A DNA stretch of 64,000 nucleotides, from positions 186,001-250,000 of the forward strand of contig JAMXBD010000572.1 of the NCBI GenBank assembly GCA_024138025.1, read 5' to 3'. Source of the stretch: Combretum micranthum. Its lineage: Eukaryota; Streptophyta; Magnoliopsida; Myrtales; Combretaceae. The translations under genes and the position numbers were made by a program. The notes beneath the pieces were generated by a model. It worked only from the letters and a program-made list of their open reading frames with translations, was not told where the DNA came from and made no database searches. Shown here in pieces: positions 1 to 10,784 of this stretch. Within the stretch, counting starts at the first letter, position 1, and each line of letters opens with the position of its first letter.

Positions 1-718
1 ATAAAAAATTGAGAATAAAATAAAAAATTGGGAGAGAGCAGACCCTTTTTTTTTAAATAGAAGATGGGGAGACTATTTATATGTTTTAATTCTGCTCAAA
101 ACTTTCCTAAACAATCGATTGAGAATCTAAGGTTCTAAGAGACGGTTTTCACAAATTTGAAAAAATTGAAGCCAAAACAGTTTTAACTTTCCCATTAAAT
201 GTCCTGTTAGATATGTCTTTCCCATATTATAACGACCCAAATCTTCAATCTTGCCTAGAAAACGAATTTCAAGCATTTTTAAATTTTTGGGGAAACTAAC
301 AAAAACACGTTTTTCCCAATTTTCAAGCCCGAATTTGAAAAAATTATTGTTGATGAAAACACGTAATTTGCATACCAAATTAAACTACTCTATACCTAGT
401 TTCCATATGTGTATTCGGTTTGTGAAAATCAGGTATAGAAATAGGCCGAAAATGGACCCAAAGAGGGCTTAGAAGATGAATAGTATTATTATTTATTATT
501 TTTTTAATTTTCTGCATATTATACTATATTATATTTGTATATATATTACATCTATTATATTTATTTCCCTTAATTTGATTTATTTTCCTAATTTTTATTT
601 CTAATCCTAATGCTTATAATTGCAAATATTCCTTTAATTTAGCCATATATATACTAATATTAACATCTAATTATCAATAATTTGACAAAAATAAATTGTC
701 AAAATGTGGTGTCTACAG
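1..718 (-). repeat. 3' LTR of the Tat-like element (partial)
   Basis: Similar to two separated parts of the right-hand LTR (10400-10780 and 15806-16157). Here the two parts are contiguous, which shows what the locus looked like before the 5-kb insertion in the right LTR. On the minus strand the LTR begins TGTAGACACC at 718. The rest lies beyond the left edge. Short open frames here are chance. Confidence 0.85.
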
Positions 719-731
719 CTACCCCTCTTTA
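719..731 (-). other. Polypurine tract
   Basis: On the minus strand the purine-rich run AAAGAGGGGTAGC lies directly before the LTR start TGTAGACA. This is the position of the plus-strand DNA priming site in LTR retrotransposons. The run of four G and the immediate abutment to the LTR support the LTR boundary at 718. Confidence 0.7.
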
Positions 732-964
732 TGGTGAGGTTTGTCAAAACCTTATCATAAAGATAAAGTAGACCTCATTTTGCCTTTAACTTATTTGGAA
801 CTCCCATTTTTTGAGCTGGGTGAGAGCTTTTTTATGTTTTGATATCCTCCTTAAGCTACTTCTTGAGTAAAGATGCTTCATGTACTGAACCATCCCTTGA
901 TTCAGGTCTCATGTACTGCGTCCGTACTTGAATGGAGGTCACTTTTTAAGCGAAGATAGGATTG

Positions 965-1382
965 CTTCTTGAGCAGAGACGATTCATGTTCCGAACCGTT
1001 GCTTTAAGCTGGATCACTTCTTGAGCAAAGGTGATTCATGTCATGAAACGCCTCTTGAACTGTGTTACTTCTTGAGCGGAGGTGACTCATGTTCTAAAAC
1101 TTCCTCTTGAATTGGGTTGCTTCTTGAGCGAGGGGATTCATGTTCTGAAACTCCTCTTGAACTGGGTTGCTTCTTGAGCGGAGGTGATTCATGTCTTGAA
1201 ACTCCTTGAACTGGGTTGCTTCTTGAGCGGAGGTGATTCATGTCCAGAAACGCCTCTTGAATTGTGTTGCTTCTTGAGCAGAGGCGATTCATGTTCTGAA
1301 ACTCTTCTTGAACTAGGTTACTTATTAAGCGGAGGTGATTCATGTTCTGAAACGCCTCTTAAACTGGGTCTCATGTTCTGAT
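965..1382 (-). repeat. 51-bp minisatellite in the 3' region of the Tat-like element
   Basis: About eight head-to-tail copies of a unit near 51 bp start at 965, 1017, 1068, 1120, 1170, 1219, 1270 and 1321. Each begins with CTTCTTGAGCGGAGGTGATT or a close variant. A more diverged copy lies near 857. The spacing is 49-53 bp because of small indels. The array keeps an open minus-strand frame of 92 codons that encodes only the repeat and is not a credible gene. Tandem repeats in the 3' untranslated region are a known feature of Tat-lineage retrotransposons and can seed satellites. Confidence 0.9.
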
Positions 1383-2049
1383 CCCCAGTAACAAATCTCA
1401 TGTCTTGAGATCTTGATTTCCTCATGCTTTGCGTGGCTTCTAGAGCTAATTTCCTAAAAAAATTAATCATAGCAGTATATTTATTTAAAAAAAAAAAAAC
1501 TTACCAGATTCTTATAGAAGCTTTTAAACTTGTTAAACCACTTGGTGAAGTCTGCTCATCACTAAGTTTACTCTGTCAGGCTAGAGCGCATTCACAGTGG
1601 CTATCTTTTGAATTGAGTATCCTTGTTTGTTTTGATGGTAACTGGATTCTTTTGATGGTCTTGATCATGAGACGATACAAGAGATGGTTCTTAGAGTCTT
1701 CCTTACTTTGCAGCTTGAACATATTGATTTCTTATGTTATTCCCTTGAAATAGGCATTTCTTTAAGAAAAGATCAAATCACAAAGTATTAGAATGTGTTT
1801 ATAACTTTATCAATTACTCAAATCTCTCTCTCTCACAGTACGCTTGTGTTTTAAGTGTTTGGGAGATGTAAAGATGAAAGAGAACTTACTAATTAAGGTG
1901 GATGATCAATGACCAATTTGATGATTGGAGATCGATAGAGATATCTTTTTGTCGATAGATAACAAAAATTAGATCACACATAGACTAAGTAGTCAACAAA
2001 TTTTCTGAACTTGATAGAATTCTCATTAATTTCTCAAGAGTAGTACAAC
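1383..2049. other. 3' untranslated part of the Tat-like element
   Basis: Lies between the minisatellite and the integrase C-terminus. It is AT-rich, with a poly(A) run near 1488 and no coding signal on either strand beyond chance frames. Confidence 0.5.
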
Positions 2050-3690
2050 TTGACCCCATAAGAATTTACAGGTTCTTTCAGACTTGACCATCTATTCTAA
2101 TCAAAATCAATGCAGCACGAGGCAACACTCTCTTTGCTACATATGGTCCTTCATAATTAGGAACTTTCCTCTAGGATCTTGAACATTTGGGAGCACTTTT
2201 CTAAAGACTAAGTCTCCTTCTTTGAAATTTCTCGGGTGAACTTTTTTATTGAATACTCAAGCCATTCTTTGCTGGTAAAGCTGACCATTGTATAGAGTGG
2301 TCATGCTCCTTTCATCAATGAGATTCAACTGATCAATCCTGTTTCTCACCCATTCAGCTTCATCCAATTTGGTTTCTGCCAATATTCTGAGTGATGGGAT
2401 TTCAACTTCAACCGGCAAAACTGCTTCCGTACCATAGACTAATGAATAAGGGGTTGCCCCTGTTGACACTTTGATGGATGTTCGGTAAGCCATGAGTGCA
2501 AAGGGCAATATCTCATGCTAATCTTTGTAAGTGATAGCCATCTTCTCTATTATTTTCCTAATGTTCTTGTTAACTGCTTCAACTGCACTATTCATCTGAG
2601 GTCGATATGGGGTAGAGTTTCGATGTTTGATCCCAAAATTTTGGCACAATTTAGACATTAATTTATTGTTCAAATTCGTATTGTTGTCTATAATGATTGC
2701 ATCAGGGACTCCATATCTGGATATGATATCTCTCTTGATGAACTTGACAACTACTCCTTTGGTAACATTAGCATACGAGAATGCTTCAGCCCACTTGGTA
2801 AAGTAGTTGATCGCCACTAATATAAATTGGTGACCATTTGAGGCTTTGGTGAAATTGGCCCTATCATATCCATAACCCACATCAAGAAGGGCTAAGGTGA
2901 AGACAATGACAGCAATTCTTTGGGAGGAGCATTTATTTTGTTGGAGTATATCTGGCACAAGTAACAATGTCTCACAAGTTTGATACAATCTAATTCCATA
3001 GTTATCCAAAAATAACCCATCTTCATAATCTTCTTAACTAGCATGTATCCATTCGTGTGAGGTCCACATATCCCTTCATGGACTTCTTTCATCAACATAT
3101 CTGCTTCTGCCTCATTTACGCATCTCAAGGGAGTAGTATCAAATGATTTCTTATATAATGTATTACCGCTAAGCATGAAATGAGCTGCTAAGCGTCTTAG
3201 CGTTCTTTGCTCCTTTGTTGAGGCATTTTCAGGGTACTTGCCATCTTGGAGGAATTCTTTAATATTAGCATACTAGGGATCTTTCTTTAGGACTTCCTCA
3301 GTATTCAAGCAAAATGCCGGTTCCTTCTCAATGCGAACCTTTAAAGGCTGGATCTCAACTCCACCATTGATCTGAATCATAGATGCTAATGTGGCTAATG
3401 CATCCGCGAACTACTTCAGGTTTCTTGGCATATAAGTAAATGATATTTCTTTGAATGTCTGTGCCAATTCTAGTAAATAATGGTGATAAGGCACCAATTT
3501 TGCATCCTTCATCTTGTATTCTCCTCATATTTGAAAGATGATGAGAGAGGAGTCTCCATATACGTTAAGATCATCTATCTCCATGTCAAGTGTCATCTTG
3601 AGACCCATGATGCAAGCCTCTTATTCTGCCACATCATTAGTATAAGGGAACGTCAATCTTGCTTTGTTGGAGTATCTTAAAGAGGGCCTC
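2050..3690 (-). pseudogene. RNase H-integrase remnant of the Tat-like element
   Basis: This is the C-terminal half of a retrotransposon polyprotein whose integrase would insert element DNA into the nuclear genome. Reading down the minus strand, an RNase H segment comes first (about 3690-3400), with the family signature DVAE-EACIMGL and the YGDSSL stretch. An integrase zinc-binding region follows (about 3176-2890, with CYLCQ). The core lies at about 2900-2518 and keeps GYDRANF, the SNGHQFILVAI block, the second aspartate context IIIDNNTNLNN and the glutamate in SAVEAVNKN. The C-terminal part (2508-2050) includes ATPYSLVYGTEAVLPVE and later NYEGPYVAKR. The reading frame changes several times and stops interrupt it. 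Protease and reverse transcriptase are missing upstream (see the junction near 3690). Lineage assignment rests on remembered family sequence. Confidence 0.85.
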
Positions 3691-5467
3691 TTAGTGTTTT
3701 TCAGAAGTCATCAATAAACCCATCAAGGATATTTGAGCCGAGATCTTAGCAAGTTGATCGGTAATCTTATAATCACTCATCTTCATAATCTTGGTCAAGG
3801 TCGTTTTCTCATTAGATTCCTCCTCCTTTTTCTTATCTTTTCTCTGTGGGAAGAATTCCTCTGCTAATGTCTTCTCTCTTTCAAGTCTAGGGCTTTTCCA
3901 AGTTTTTCGACCATGGGCCCGGCAACTTGATTAACAGTTTGATAGACGAATGGGGTAGCTTTATAATCTTTCGGTGCAATGGGCACATGGAATTGATATC
4001 TCATCAATTTCACCTCATATGGGGCCTCTTTCTACTCTTCTTGACATTGGATAACTACCCTCTTCAGATCGAACTAGATCATTCCAATAAAAGGTTTGGG
4101 TTCTTCGATTATGATCATGGTGATCGTAGGCCCATGATTCTGGAGAGGATTGGTGTTGACATTAGGGGTCGGGGTTTCAATGAAATCCAGTTGGACCAAT
4201 TTAGCATCAATGAGGTCTTGAATCTTATTCCGAAGCCTCCAAAAATAGTCAGTAGAATGACCCACTTGCCCTAAATGATAATTACATTTTAGCTCGGGGT
4301 TATAGTATATGGGTTTGTAGTCTTCTCTGGGTGTTTCAAAAGTGATCAGGTCATCGGCTCTAAGTCGGGCTAGAACTTGGCTAAGGGGTATAGGAATTTT
4401 GGTGAACTATCTTTTGGATCTATTGAATGGTCGGTTTTGGGATTGTGGTTGTTGTGACTTGGTGAAGGGTTGATTAGTGTTTAGGGTTGGTTGGTAGGCG
4501 TAGGATTGAGTAGGTTTAGTATATGGGGTTGAGCTAACTACACTGATAGTGGTATCCTTCCCTTTGTTTTTGTTAGAGTACTTGGAATCTTCCCGATAGT
4601 AATGGCATTTTCAATTCTGCATCTGGCCAATACTATCTCAGAGAAATTAGCAATAGTGTATCCAATGAGATGGGCAAAGAATGGTTCTTCCAAAGTATTG
4701 ATGAAAGTGAATGTCAAATCCTTCTCTGGGATAGAAGTAGATACCATGGATGCCATTGATCTCCACCTTTGAGCATATTCCTTAAAGGACTCATCTTTCT
4801 TTCCTTATATTGCTTAAATCCCACATAGACGGGCCACTTCAATATTGAACTTGTTTGATTGTAGAAAGCCTTAGCCAATTTGTCTCAAGTATTAATCTCA
4901 TCAAGATCCAATTGAGCATACCATGTTAAAGCCGGATCAGTAAGGCTATCTTGGAAAGTTTGGACCATAATTGCTCATATTGAGTGTACCGGCTCATCTT
5001 CTCACATTAAGCCTAGTATGTAACTTTGGGCAACCAGTACCATCATACTTTTCAAAGTTGGGAATCTTTAACATCTCGGGAAAAGCCCTAGCTTCGATTG
5101 TAGGAAAGCTTGTGATTCCGGCTTGATCAAATCCTTCTGTTTTCTCAAAAGCCTTTTCTCATTGAATTGAGAGAAGCCTTTTCTCTATCTCTTTGTTTTG
5201 AGCCTCAATTTCCTTCTTAAGCCTGGAAGAATTGGTCTTGACAGTAGTTTATGGCTCATGATTAACTACTTGTTCCTCAATGTCTTGACCATCAGTCCCT
5301 TTCTTAACCTCGGAACGTCCTTTAGTAGTAGCTTGAGGGGCCTTAAAGTTTTGTGCGAGAAGATTCATTTGCTTGGCCATTTGAAACACAATTTGTTCCA
5401 AAGTAGTAAACCTTTGCTCAGAAATTGCATTGGAATTGCCAGAATTATTGTCGTTGTTCCTAGCCAT
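3690..5467 (-). pseudogene. gag remnant of the Tat-like element
   Basis: Gag is the capsid-like protein of the element. The frame starts at the ATG at 5467 (MARNNDNNSG) with a short helical N-terminal part. A central region with MASMVSTSIPEKDLT, FINTLEEPFF and CRIENAI lies at 4756-4538 and fits the retrotransposon gag domain. Further on, a GHSTDYFWRLRNKIQDLID block at 4265-4190 matches the C-terminal gag motif common to Tat and Athila elements. The last recognisable piece is an ISAQISLMGLLMTSEKH stretch near 3770-3700, which normally leads into the protease. The sequence contains many stops and at least several frameshifts, so no protein is expected. A microsatellite (TA)n lies upstream at 5748-5767. 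Confidence 0.8.
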
Positions 5468-5917
5468 TCTGGATTTAGACCTAGTGACGATTGGAATTCG
5501 AATCGGGTCGAACCGTTTAGGAGCTATCTTTTAGAAACTGAATAATTCAAAAACAAGATTCCATAGTTTAGAGAAGAATATGTATTTATTATTATATATA
5601 TATTTTAGCGAAAATCTTATTATTTATTTATAATTCTCAACAGAACGAGTAAATGGTTAGTGTTAAGAAATATATACACAAAAACAAGTAAACGATTAGC
5701 GAATAAAATATACATAAAAGCTATATAAGAACATGTAGAGACAAGAATATATATATATATATATATAAAGGCACATGCGCATGCAAATTGAGATGATGAA
5801 GAAGCTTTGTGGCAAAAATCATTTTATTTCATTAAAGCTGAGTTTACTAAAGGAGTCAAAGCATGACCTAAACATGACAAAATCGAAAAGCTAAATAAAG
5901 AGACTTTAATCCTAAAC

Positions 5918-8116
5918 CAAATGCTTAATCTTGCGAGGACACATTAAACGGACCTTCAGCTCCTTGATAGTCCTCTTCATCGTCTGTAGTTGAGCTTCAA
6001 GTGCTTAAACCTTGGCTTGAGAACTTTGTACTTCCTCTTCCATCTCTTGCTCCCCCTTCTTCATCTCTTGGAAGTGAACCTCTACCTGGGCTTTTTTTTA
6101 TTCCACATAAGCTTGTGCCTCCGGGTCGGGAGTGGTAGGTGGTCGACTCAACACATCGGGAGCTTGAAATTCCAACCCATCTACCTTTACCCTTTGGTTG
6201 AGTATGTATTCTTTAGTGGCCCGATATTTCTTCGTCTTAGTATTAATGGGGTCTATCACGTAGATCCACTTGACTTCTTTTATCTCCCATTTGGCTTGTA
6301 TCAACCTTAGTTTTCCCTCTTTTTGTGCTAAAGGAACATTCGAGTCATCATATTCTATAGTAACCTTCTTTAATGATGGCTTGCTAGTTATATCTTGAAG
6401 TGCTCCATATTGTCTTATAACGCGACCCGGATAATATCTCGTAGACTCGGCTAAACCAATCAAAGGAACTGCCACATACTCCGTGCATCTGGTTATTGCC
6501 ACATGAGAATGGAACTACTTAGCAATCCAAAGGAGTGTGTAAGCTTCTAGATCTTGGAGTAAATGCACCCACTCATCGGTTCTTGGGAGATCTTGAATGC
6601 GGACTCTTTCACTAAAGCTCAAAATAAGATAATAATCGTCTCTAATGTGGCAAGCTGGACTCAAATTGCTCCCATAATCTCTAGTGTGGCTAGCAAACCA
6701 AACTAACAAGAGTGCCATACTAGACTTGAACTTCCCATAGCCTCTATTCTTCAAATGGTTGAGAGATCTATTTTGTTCAGTGAGCAAGACTGAGATATAA
6801 GACTTTCCTGCCAAAAATTGGTCCACTAATTTCACCACCTGATAGTGGATGAATAGATCCATATTCGGGAAGAGGATAGTACCGAATACTGCCACTATAA
6901 AAGCATTGATGCGATTATGTTCCCATGCCTCTATACCTCTACAGAAGATGGGCTTATTATCCTTGTAACTATTTAGAGATCCAAACCACTTGAACAAGTT
7001 AGAAAGCCAAATGGAGACCAAATTGCAATTATTGAGAGCTCTAGACACATCGGTCCTCTTAATCCTTAAAACGGAGTTGAATAAGTTGATCGGCCCTTTA
7101 CTAAGTTAAGGAGCATATATTCCCACATGAGTTGGTGAAGCTTGAAGAAGCCTCATTTATTCCTCAATAGTAGGACTCAAAGTATGCTCACCAAGGCAAC
7201 AAGTGGCCTTATCAATATTCCATATGTCACGCCCCTTGCTCCCCCCGATTCACCGGCGAGGCCGAGGCCAACCTCTCTGGCTACTACAGGCTGGGAAGCA
7301 AGAAGACGCGATGCCGGGCACTCCGACACCTCGAAATACCCAAGGCACAATCAGGTATTGTAATGAGTAGGCAGGGCACACCCCAGTCTGCAGCCTCTAG
7401 GAGTCGAACCCCAGACCTACCCCTTTTGTTTGCCTTAAAGGCAACGCCTCTCACCAATTGAGCTGCACCTTTTTATGTCACACCCCTTGCTCCCCCCAAT
7501 TCACCGGTGAGGCCGAGGCCAACTTCTCTGGCTACTACAGGCCGGCAAGCAAGAAGTCGCGATGTCGGGCACTCCGACACCTCGGAATACCCAAGGCACA
7601 ATCAGGTATTGTTATGAGTAGGTAGGGCACACCCCAGTCTGTAGCCTCTAGGAGTCGAACCCCAATACCTACCCCTTTTGTTTGCCTTAAAGGCAACGCC
7701 TCTCACCAATTGAGCTTATGTCACGCCCCTTGCTCCCCCCGATTCACCGGTGAGGCCGAGGCCAACCTCTCTGGCTACTTAGTCTTGCTCACCTAATTGT
7801 GCCTTGGGTATTCTGAGGTGTTGGAGTGCCCGACATCACGTCTTCTTGCTTACCGGCCTATAGTAGCCAGAGAGGTTGGCCTTGGCCTCGCCGGTGAATC
7901 AGAGGGAGCAAGGGGCGTGACACCATAAGTAAACCAATGCCCTAAAAGATGAATGGGGACCTGGACCTTTGGTAGAGAAAGAATAGAGCCCAAACAGTCT
8001 TCAAGAATCCTCTGTTCTAGCTTGAAAGTTTGTAACCACTTATTCAAAATGGGCATCGAATCTAGTAGGCTCACAAATATGGATCTCGGGAATAAGATGG
8101 GCCTACATGTTGCCAC
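5918..8116 (-). pseudogene. ORF1 of the Tat-like element (DUF7745-like), interrupted
   Basis: An extra open frame located between primer site and gag, as in Ogre/Tat elements. Its role in the element is unknown. It starts with an ATG at 8116 (MATCRPILFP) and is split by the insertion at 7225-7922. It resumes near 7219 and carries blocks such as RINAFIVAVFGTILFP, FRSLN-like NRSLNHLKNRGYG, and LLLVWFASH, which I recognise as the helical plant-transposon domain called DUF7745. An in-frame stop near 6516 separates the segment YVAVPLIGLAESTRYY, followed by VIRQYGALQD. Past another stop at 6098 the frame continues as a glutamate- and lysine-rich probable coiled coil to about 5918. Apart from the insertion, most of the damage is single stops, so this ORF is better preserved than gag or pol. 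Confidence 0.7.
7225..7922. mobile_element. Foldback cluster of tRNA-derived SINE copies with 5-bp target duplication
   Basis: A 698-bp insertion in ORF1 is flanked by CCATA at 7220-7224 and 7923-7927. It consists of two nearly complete minus-oriented copies (7225-7475 and 7476-7718), a third minus copy cut after about 62 bp (7719-7780), and a plus-oriented partial copy (about 7781-7922). The outer ends are inverted repeats of about 60 bp, TGTCACGCCCC...GGGGCGTGACA. On the minus strand each full copy starts with a tRNA-like head: a box A-like AGCTCAATTGGTGAG (7450-7464, 7702-7716) and a box B-like GGTTCGACTCC (near 7401-7411 and 7652-7662). This indicates an RNA polymerase III-transcribed SINE. 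The third and fourth copies face each other and would form a hairpin. Confidence 0.75.
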
Positions 8117-8704
8117 TACACATACTGCTTGCCATACTTAATCTATAAATTAAAAAGAGATATGTTACAACACGATATATACATTTACAAAGTACATACA
8201 CGGACAAAGTTACAAGAATTTACAAGACACATCTACATGAACAGATTACAAGGAAATTAACTCCTGTAAATTCAACTTTGTTTTGTAAAAAAAATTTTGA
8301 AAAACATTTTGATGGGCCATAATGCTCGATCATCATCTTCTTCATGTAGTGAATGTAAAATGGATGGGTTCTAAAGGTCCCCTGATTAATGGGCCATGGG
8401 CCACATTAAACAAATTGGGAGGCTAATTCGTGTCCCAAATGGTGGGTAACCACAACACTCAAGACTTACTGGTGCTCCCCATCCTAAGTTACCTAAGGTG
8501 GCCCGGGTTTGACCACATCTAGCAGACATTTTTTTACTCAAAATTAAATATCGCCCCAATATAACCCCATATAGATATATTTATATAATATCTGCATAAA
8601 AGCACCCAGTTAGTACAACTATTTACAAATATACAAAAATATTTATAAAGAAGAAAGCAATTTATATATGAAATGCATAAAGTGGTTAGCCCTCTAAAAA
8701 TGCA
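8117..8704 (-). other. Leader between primer site and ORF1 of the Tat-like element
   Basis: Lies downstream of the primer site and upstream of ORF1 on the minus strand. It is AT-rich apart from a GC-richer patch near 8390-8530. I see no coding frame or structured RNA with confidence. Confidence 0.5.
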
Positions 8705-8722
8705 TCCCCAGTGGAGTCGCCA
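8705..8722 (-). other. Primer binding site (tRNA-Arg type)
   Basis: On the minus strand TGGCGACTCCACTGGGGA lies 4 bp after the LTR end CTCGACA. It matches the primer site I remember for Ogre/Tat elements, complementary to the 3' end of a tRNA-Arg. It fixes the 5' LTR boundary at 8727 and the element's orientation. Confidence 0.75.
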
Positions 8723-8890
8723 ATCTGTCGAGCATGGATTTTGATTTTCGGTTCAATTTCCTTTAATCCGATTTACATCAAACCCTAACCCATTTGACAT
8801 AAATCATCGATTAAGACTTAAAGGAAATATCGATTTTGAAAATTATTTTGGAGTCGTCACCTGACTAGAGTTAGAAAAAAAAAAAAGAAA

Positions 8891-8920
8891 ACCAAGATCA
8901 ATGGGTAGGTTGATCTTGGT
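8891..8920. repeat. Perfect 11-bp hairpin near the LTR end
   Basis: ACCAAGATCAA (8891-8901) and TTGATCTTGGT (8910-8920) are exact inverted repeats around an 8-base loop, between an A-run (8877-8886) and a second A-run (8938-8946). In the element's transcript this lies in the R/U5 part of the 5' LTR. A role in transcript 3'-end formation or priming is possible but not shown. Confidence 0.6.
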
Positions 8921-10784
8921 TTGTTGCTGATTCGCGAAAAAAAAAATCGTTTTGAAAACGAGAACCATAAATTAACTTGAATCCAGAGGCTAACCTATTA
9001 AAACTTAAACGGTTACCACTTTAACTTTCCAATTTTGAATTGCTTTCTTTTAAACCCTAATTTCAATTCTAAACTATTTACAAATATTTAACTAACTAAT
9101 CCTATGGCTATTTTTACAAATATGTACAATTTACTGATTTAATCAACTAATCAAATTACATCAACAATCATATGTAATCTAAGACTCAAAATAGTCAAAT
9201 TAATCAAATCCTATCAAATTCTATCAATATTCACATATTCTAAACTAAACTAAGAGAATCAATAAAATCAAATTAACAAATTCACAAAAATAACTTTTTT
9301 ACATATTTTGAGTCCCCATTTAGGTGCCTTTGTACCTGCTAATTGGGATCAGACAATACGTAGTTCTTTAATGAAAACTTTAATTCGTTGATCAATTTTA
9401 GAGTTTTTAATTCTTTTCTCTTTGAATTTGTTAAATTGATAGTTTTGACAAAATTAGCTTTTTGATGATATGGATCCTAAAATTTATCAATTTAAGTTCT
9501 TGCTATTTCATAAAAATCAAATTTTTTTCTAAGTGACAAAACTCTTTAAGAAAACATAGCATATCAATCCATGTGTTATTATTAATTAAATTATTATAAG
9601 AAATCAAATTTCACACATACAGGAGAAAAAAAATTTATTACAAACATATCAAAAATGAAATATTTATAACATCAAATGGTATACACGGACATCATTGTTA
9701 TCATATAATAACTTATTATTTGAATACATCATGGCAAAGATTCAATCTAGTCATTAAAGTATTTGAAAAAAAAAACTGAATTTATTAGTCAAGCGATTAT
9801 AGTGAAAGTCAAAATCAAAGTGCTATGATAATATTAATAAATCAAATTTATGAAAATCAATTGGCAAAGCCATATAAATCATGTCAAGATAAAAATTAAT
9901 TTAAGAATTTTAATAGCAATTTATACAATATAAACCTAAGAATTTAATCTATAAACAATATTACAAAGCAATCACTCAAAAAGACATATAAATAACTCAT
10001 GCTTTAAATGCCTAAACAACTAATAATAATATGTAATATTTATTATGTCAGAATCTTATATTGTTTATTAATTTCATTGTTACAATGTTATCATAATTCA
10101 TTAACTTATAATTTATACTACTAGTATACTTTATTAAGTAAAAAAAAAAAAAAGGCTTACCTGAGGATTGACGCGTGAAGGGGGAATTGATAGTCGGAGC
10201 TCCGGCTGGTCGACTTGAGACAGACGAATGTGGAATTGGGTTAAGGTGATCACAGGGCGATGCGGTAGCCGAATAAGGGGGTTTTGAAGCCATCGATCTA
10301 CCAAATACTCCGATAACTTCCAATTGCTCTGATTTTTCTTTTTTTACGAAGAATTTAAAATTAGAATGTTGAAACCTAAATTTGAGAACATTAAGATGAA
10401 ATAAAAAAATTGAGAATAAAATTTAAAATATTGGGAGAGAGCATACCCTTTTTAAAAAAAAAAAAGCAAAACAAAAGATGGGGAGGCTATTTATATGTTT
10501 TAATTCGACTCAAAACTTTCCTAAACAATCGATTGAGAATTTAGGGTTCTAAGACACAGTTTTCACAAATTTGAAAAAATCGGAGCTAAAACGGTTTTAA
10601 TTTTCCAATTAAATGTCCTATCATATATGTCTTTCCCATATTGTAATGACCTAAATCTTCAATCTTGCTTAAAAAAAGAATTTCACACATTTTTTAGTTT
10701 TTTAGGAAACTAATAAAAACGCGTTTTTCTCAATTTTCAAGCACGAATCTGAAACAGTTATTGTTGATGAAAACGCGTAATCTA

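Noticed and set aside
1065..1343. 92-codon minus-strand frame with an internally repeated protein
   Set aside because: It is the translation of the 51-bp minisatellite; a unit length divisible by three keeps it open by chance.
7400..7464. Possible tRNA gene on the minus strand
   Set aside because: Box A and box B are present, but the cloverleaf is not complete and the sequence recurs in tandem as a SINE head.
7142..8141. Open frames over the SINE cluster
   Set aside because: They run through tRNA-like and inverted repeat sequence and only partly overlap ORF1 of the retrotransposon.
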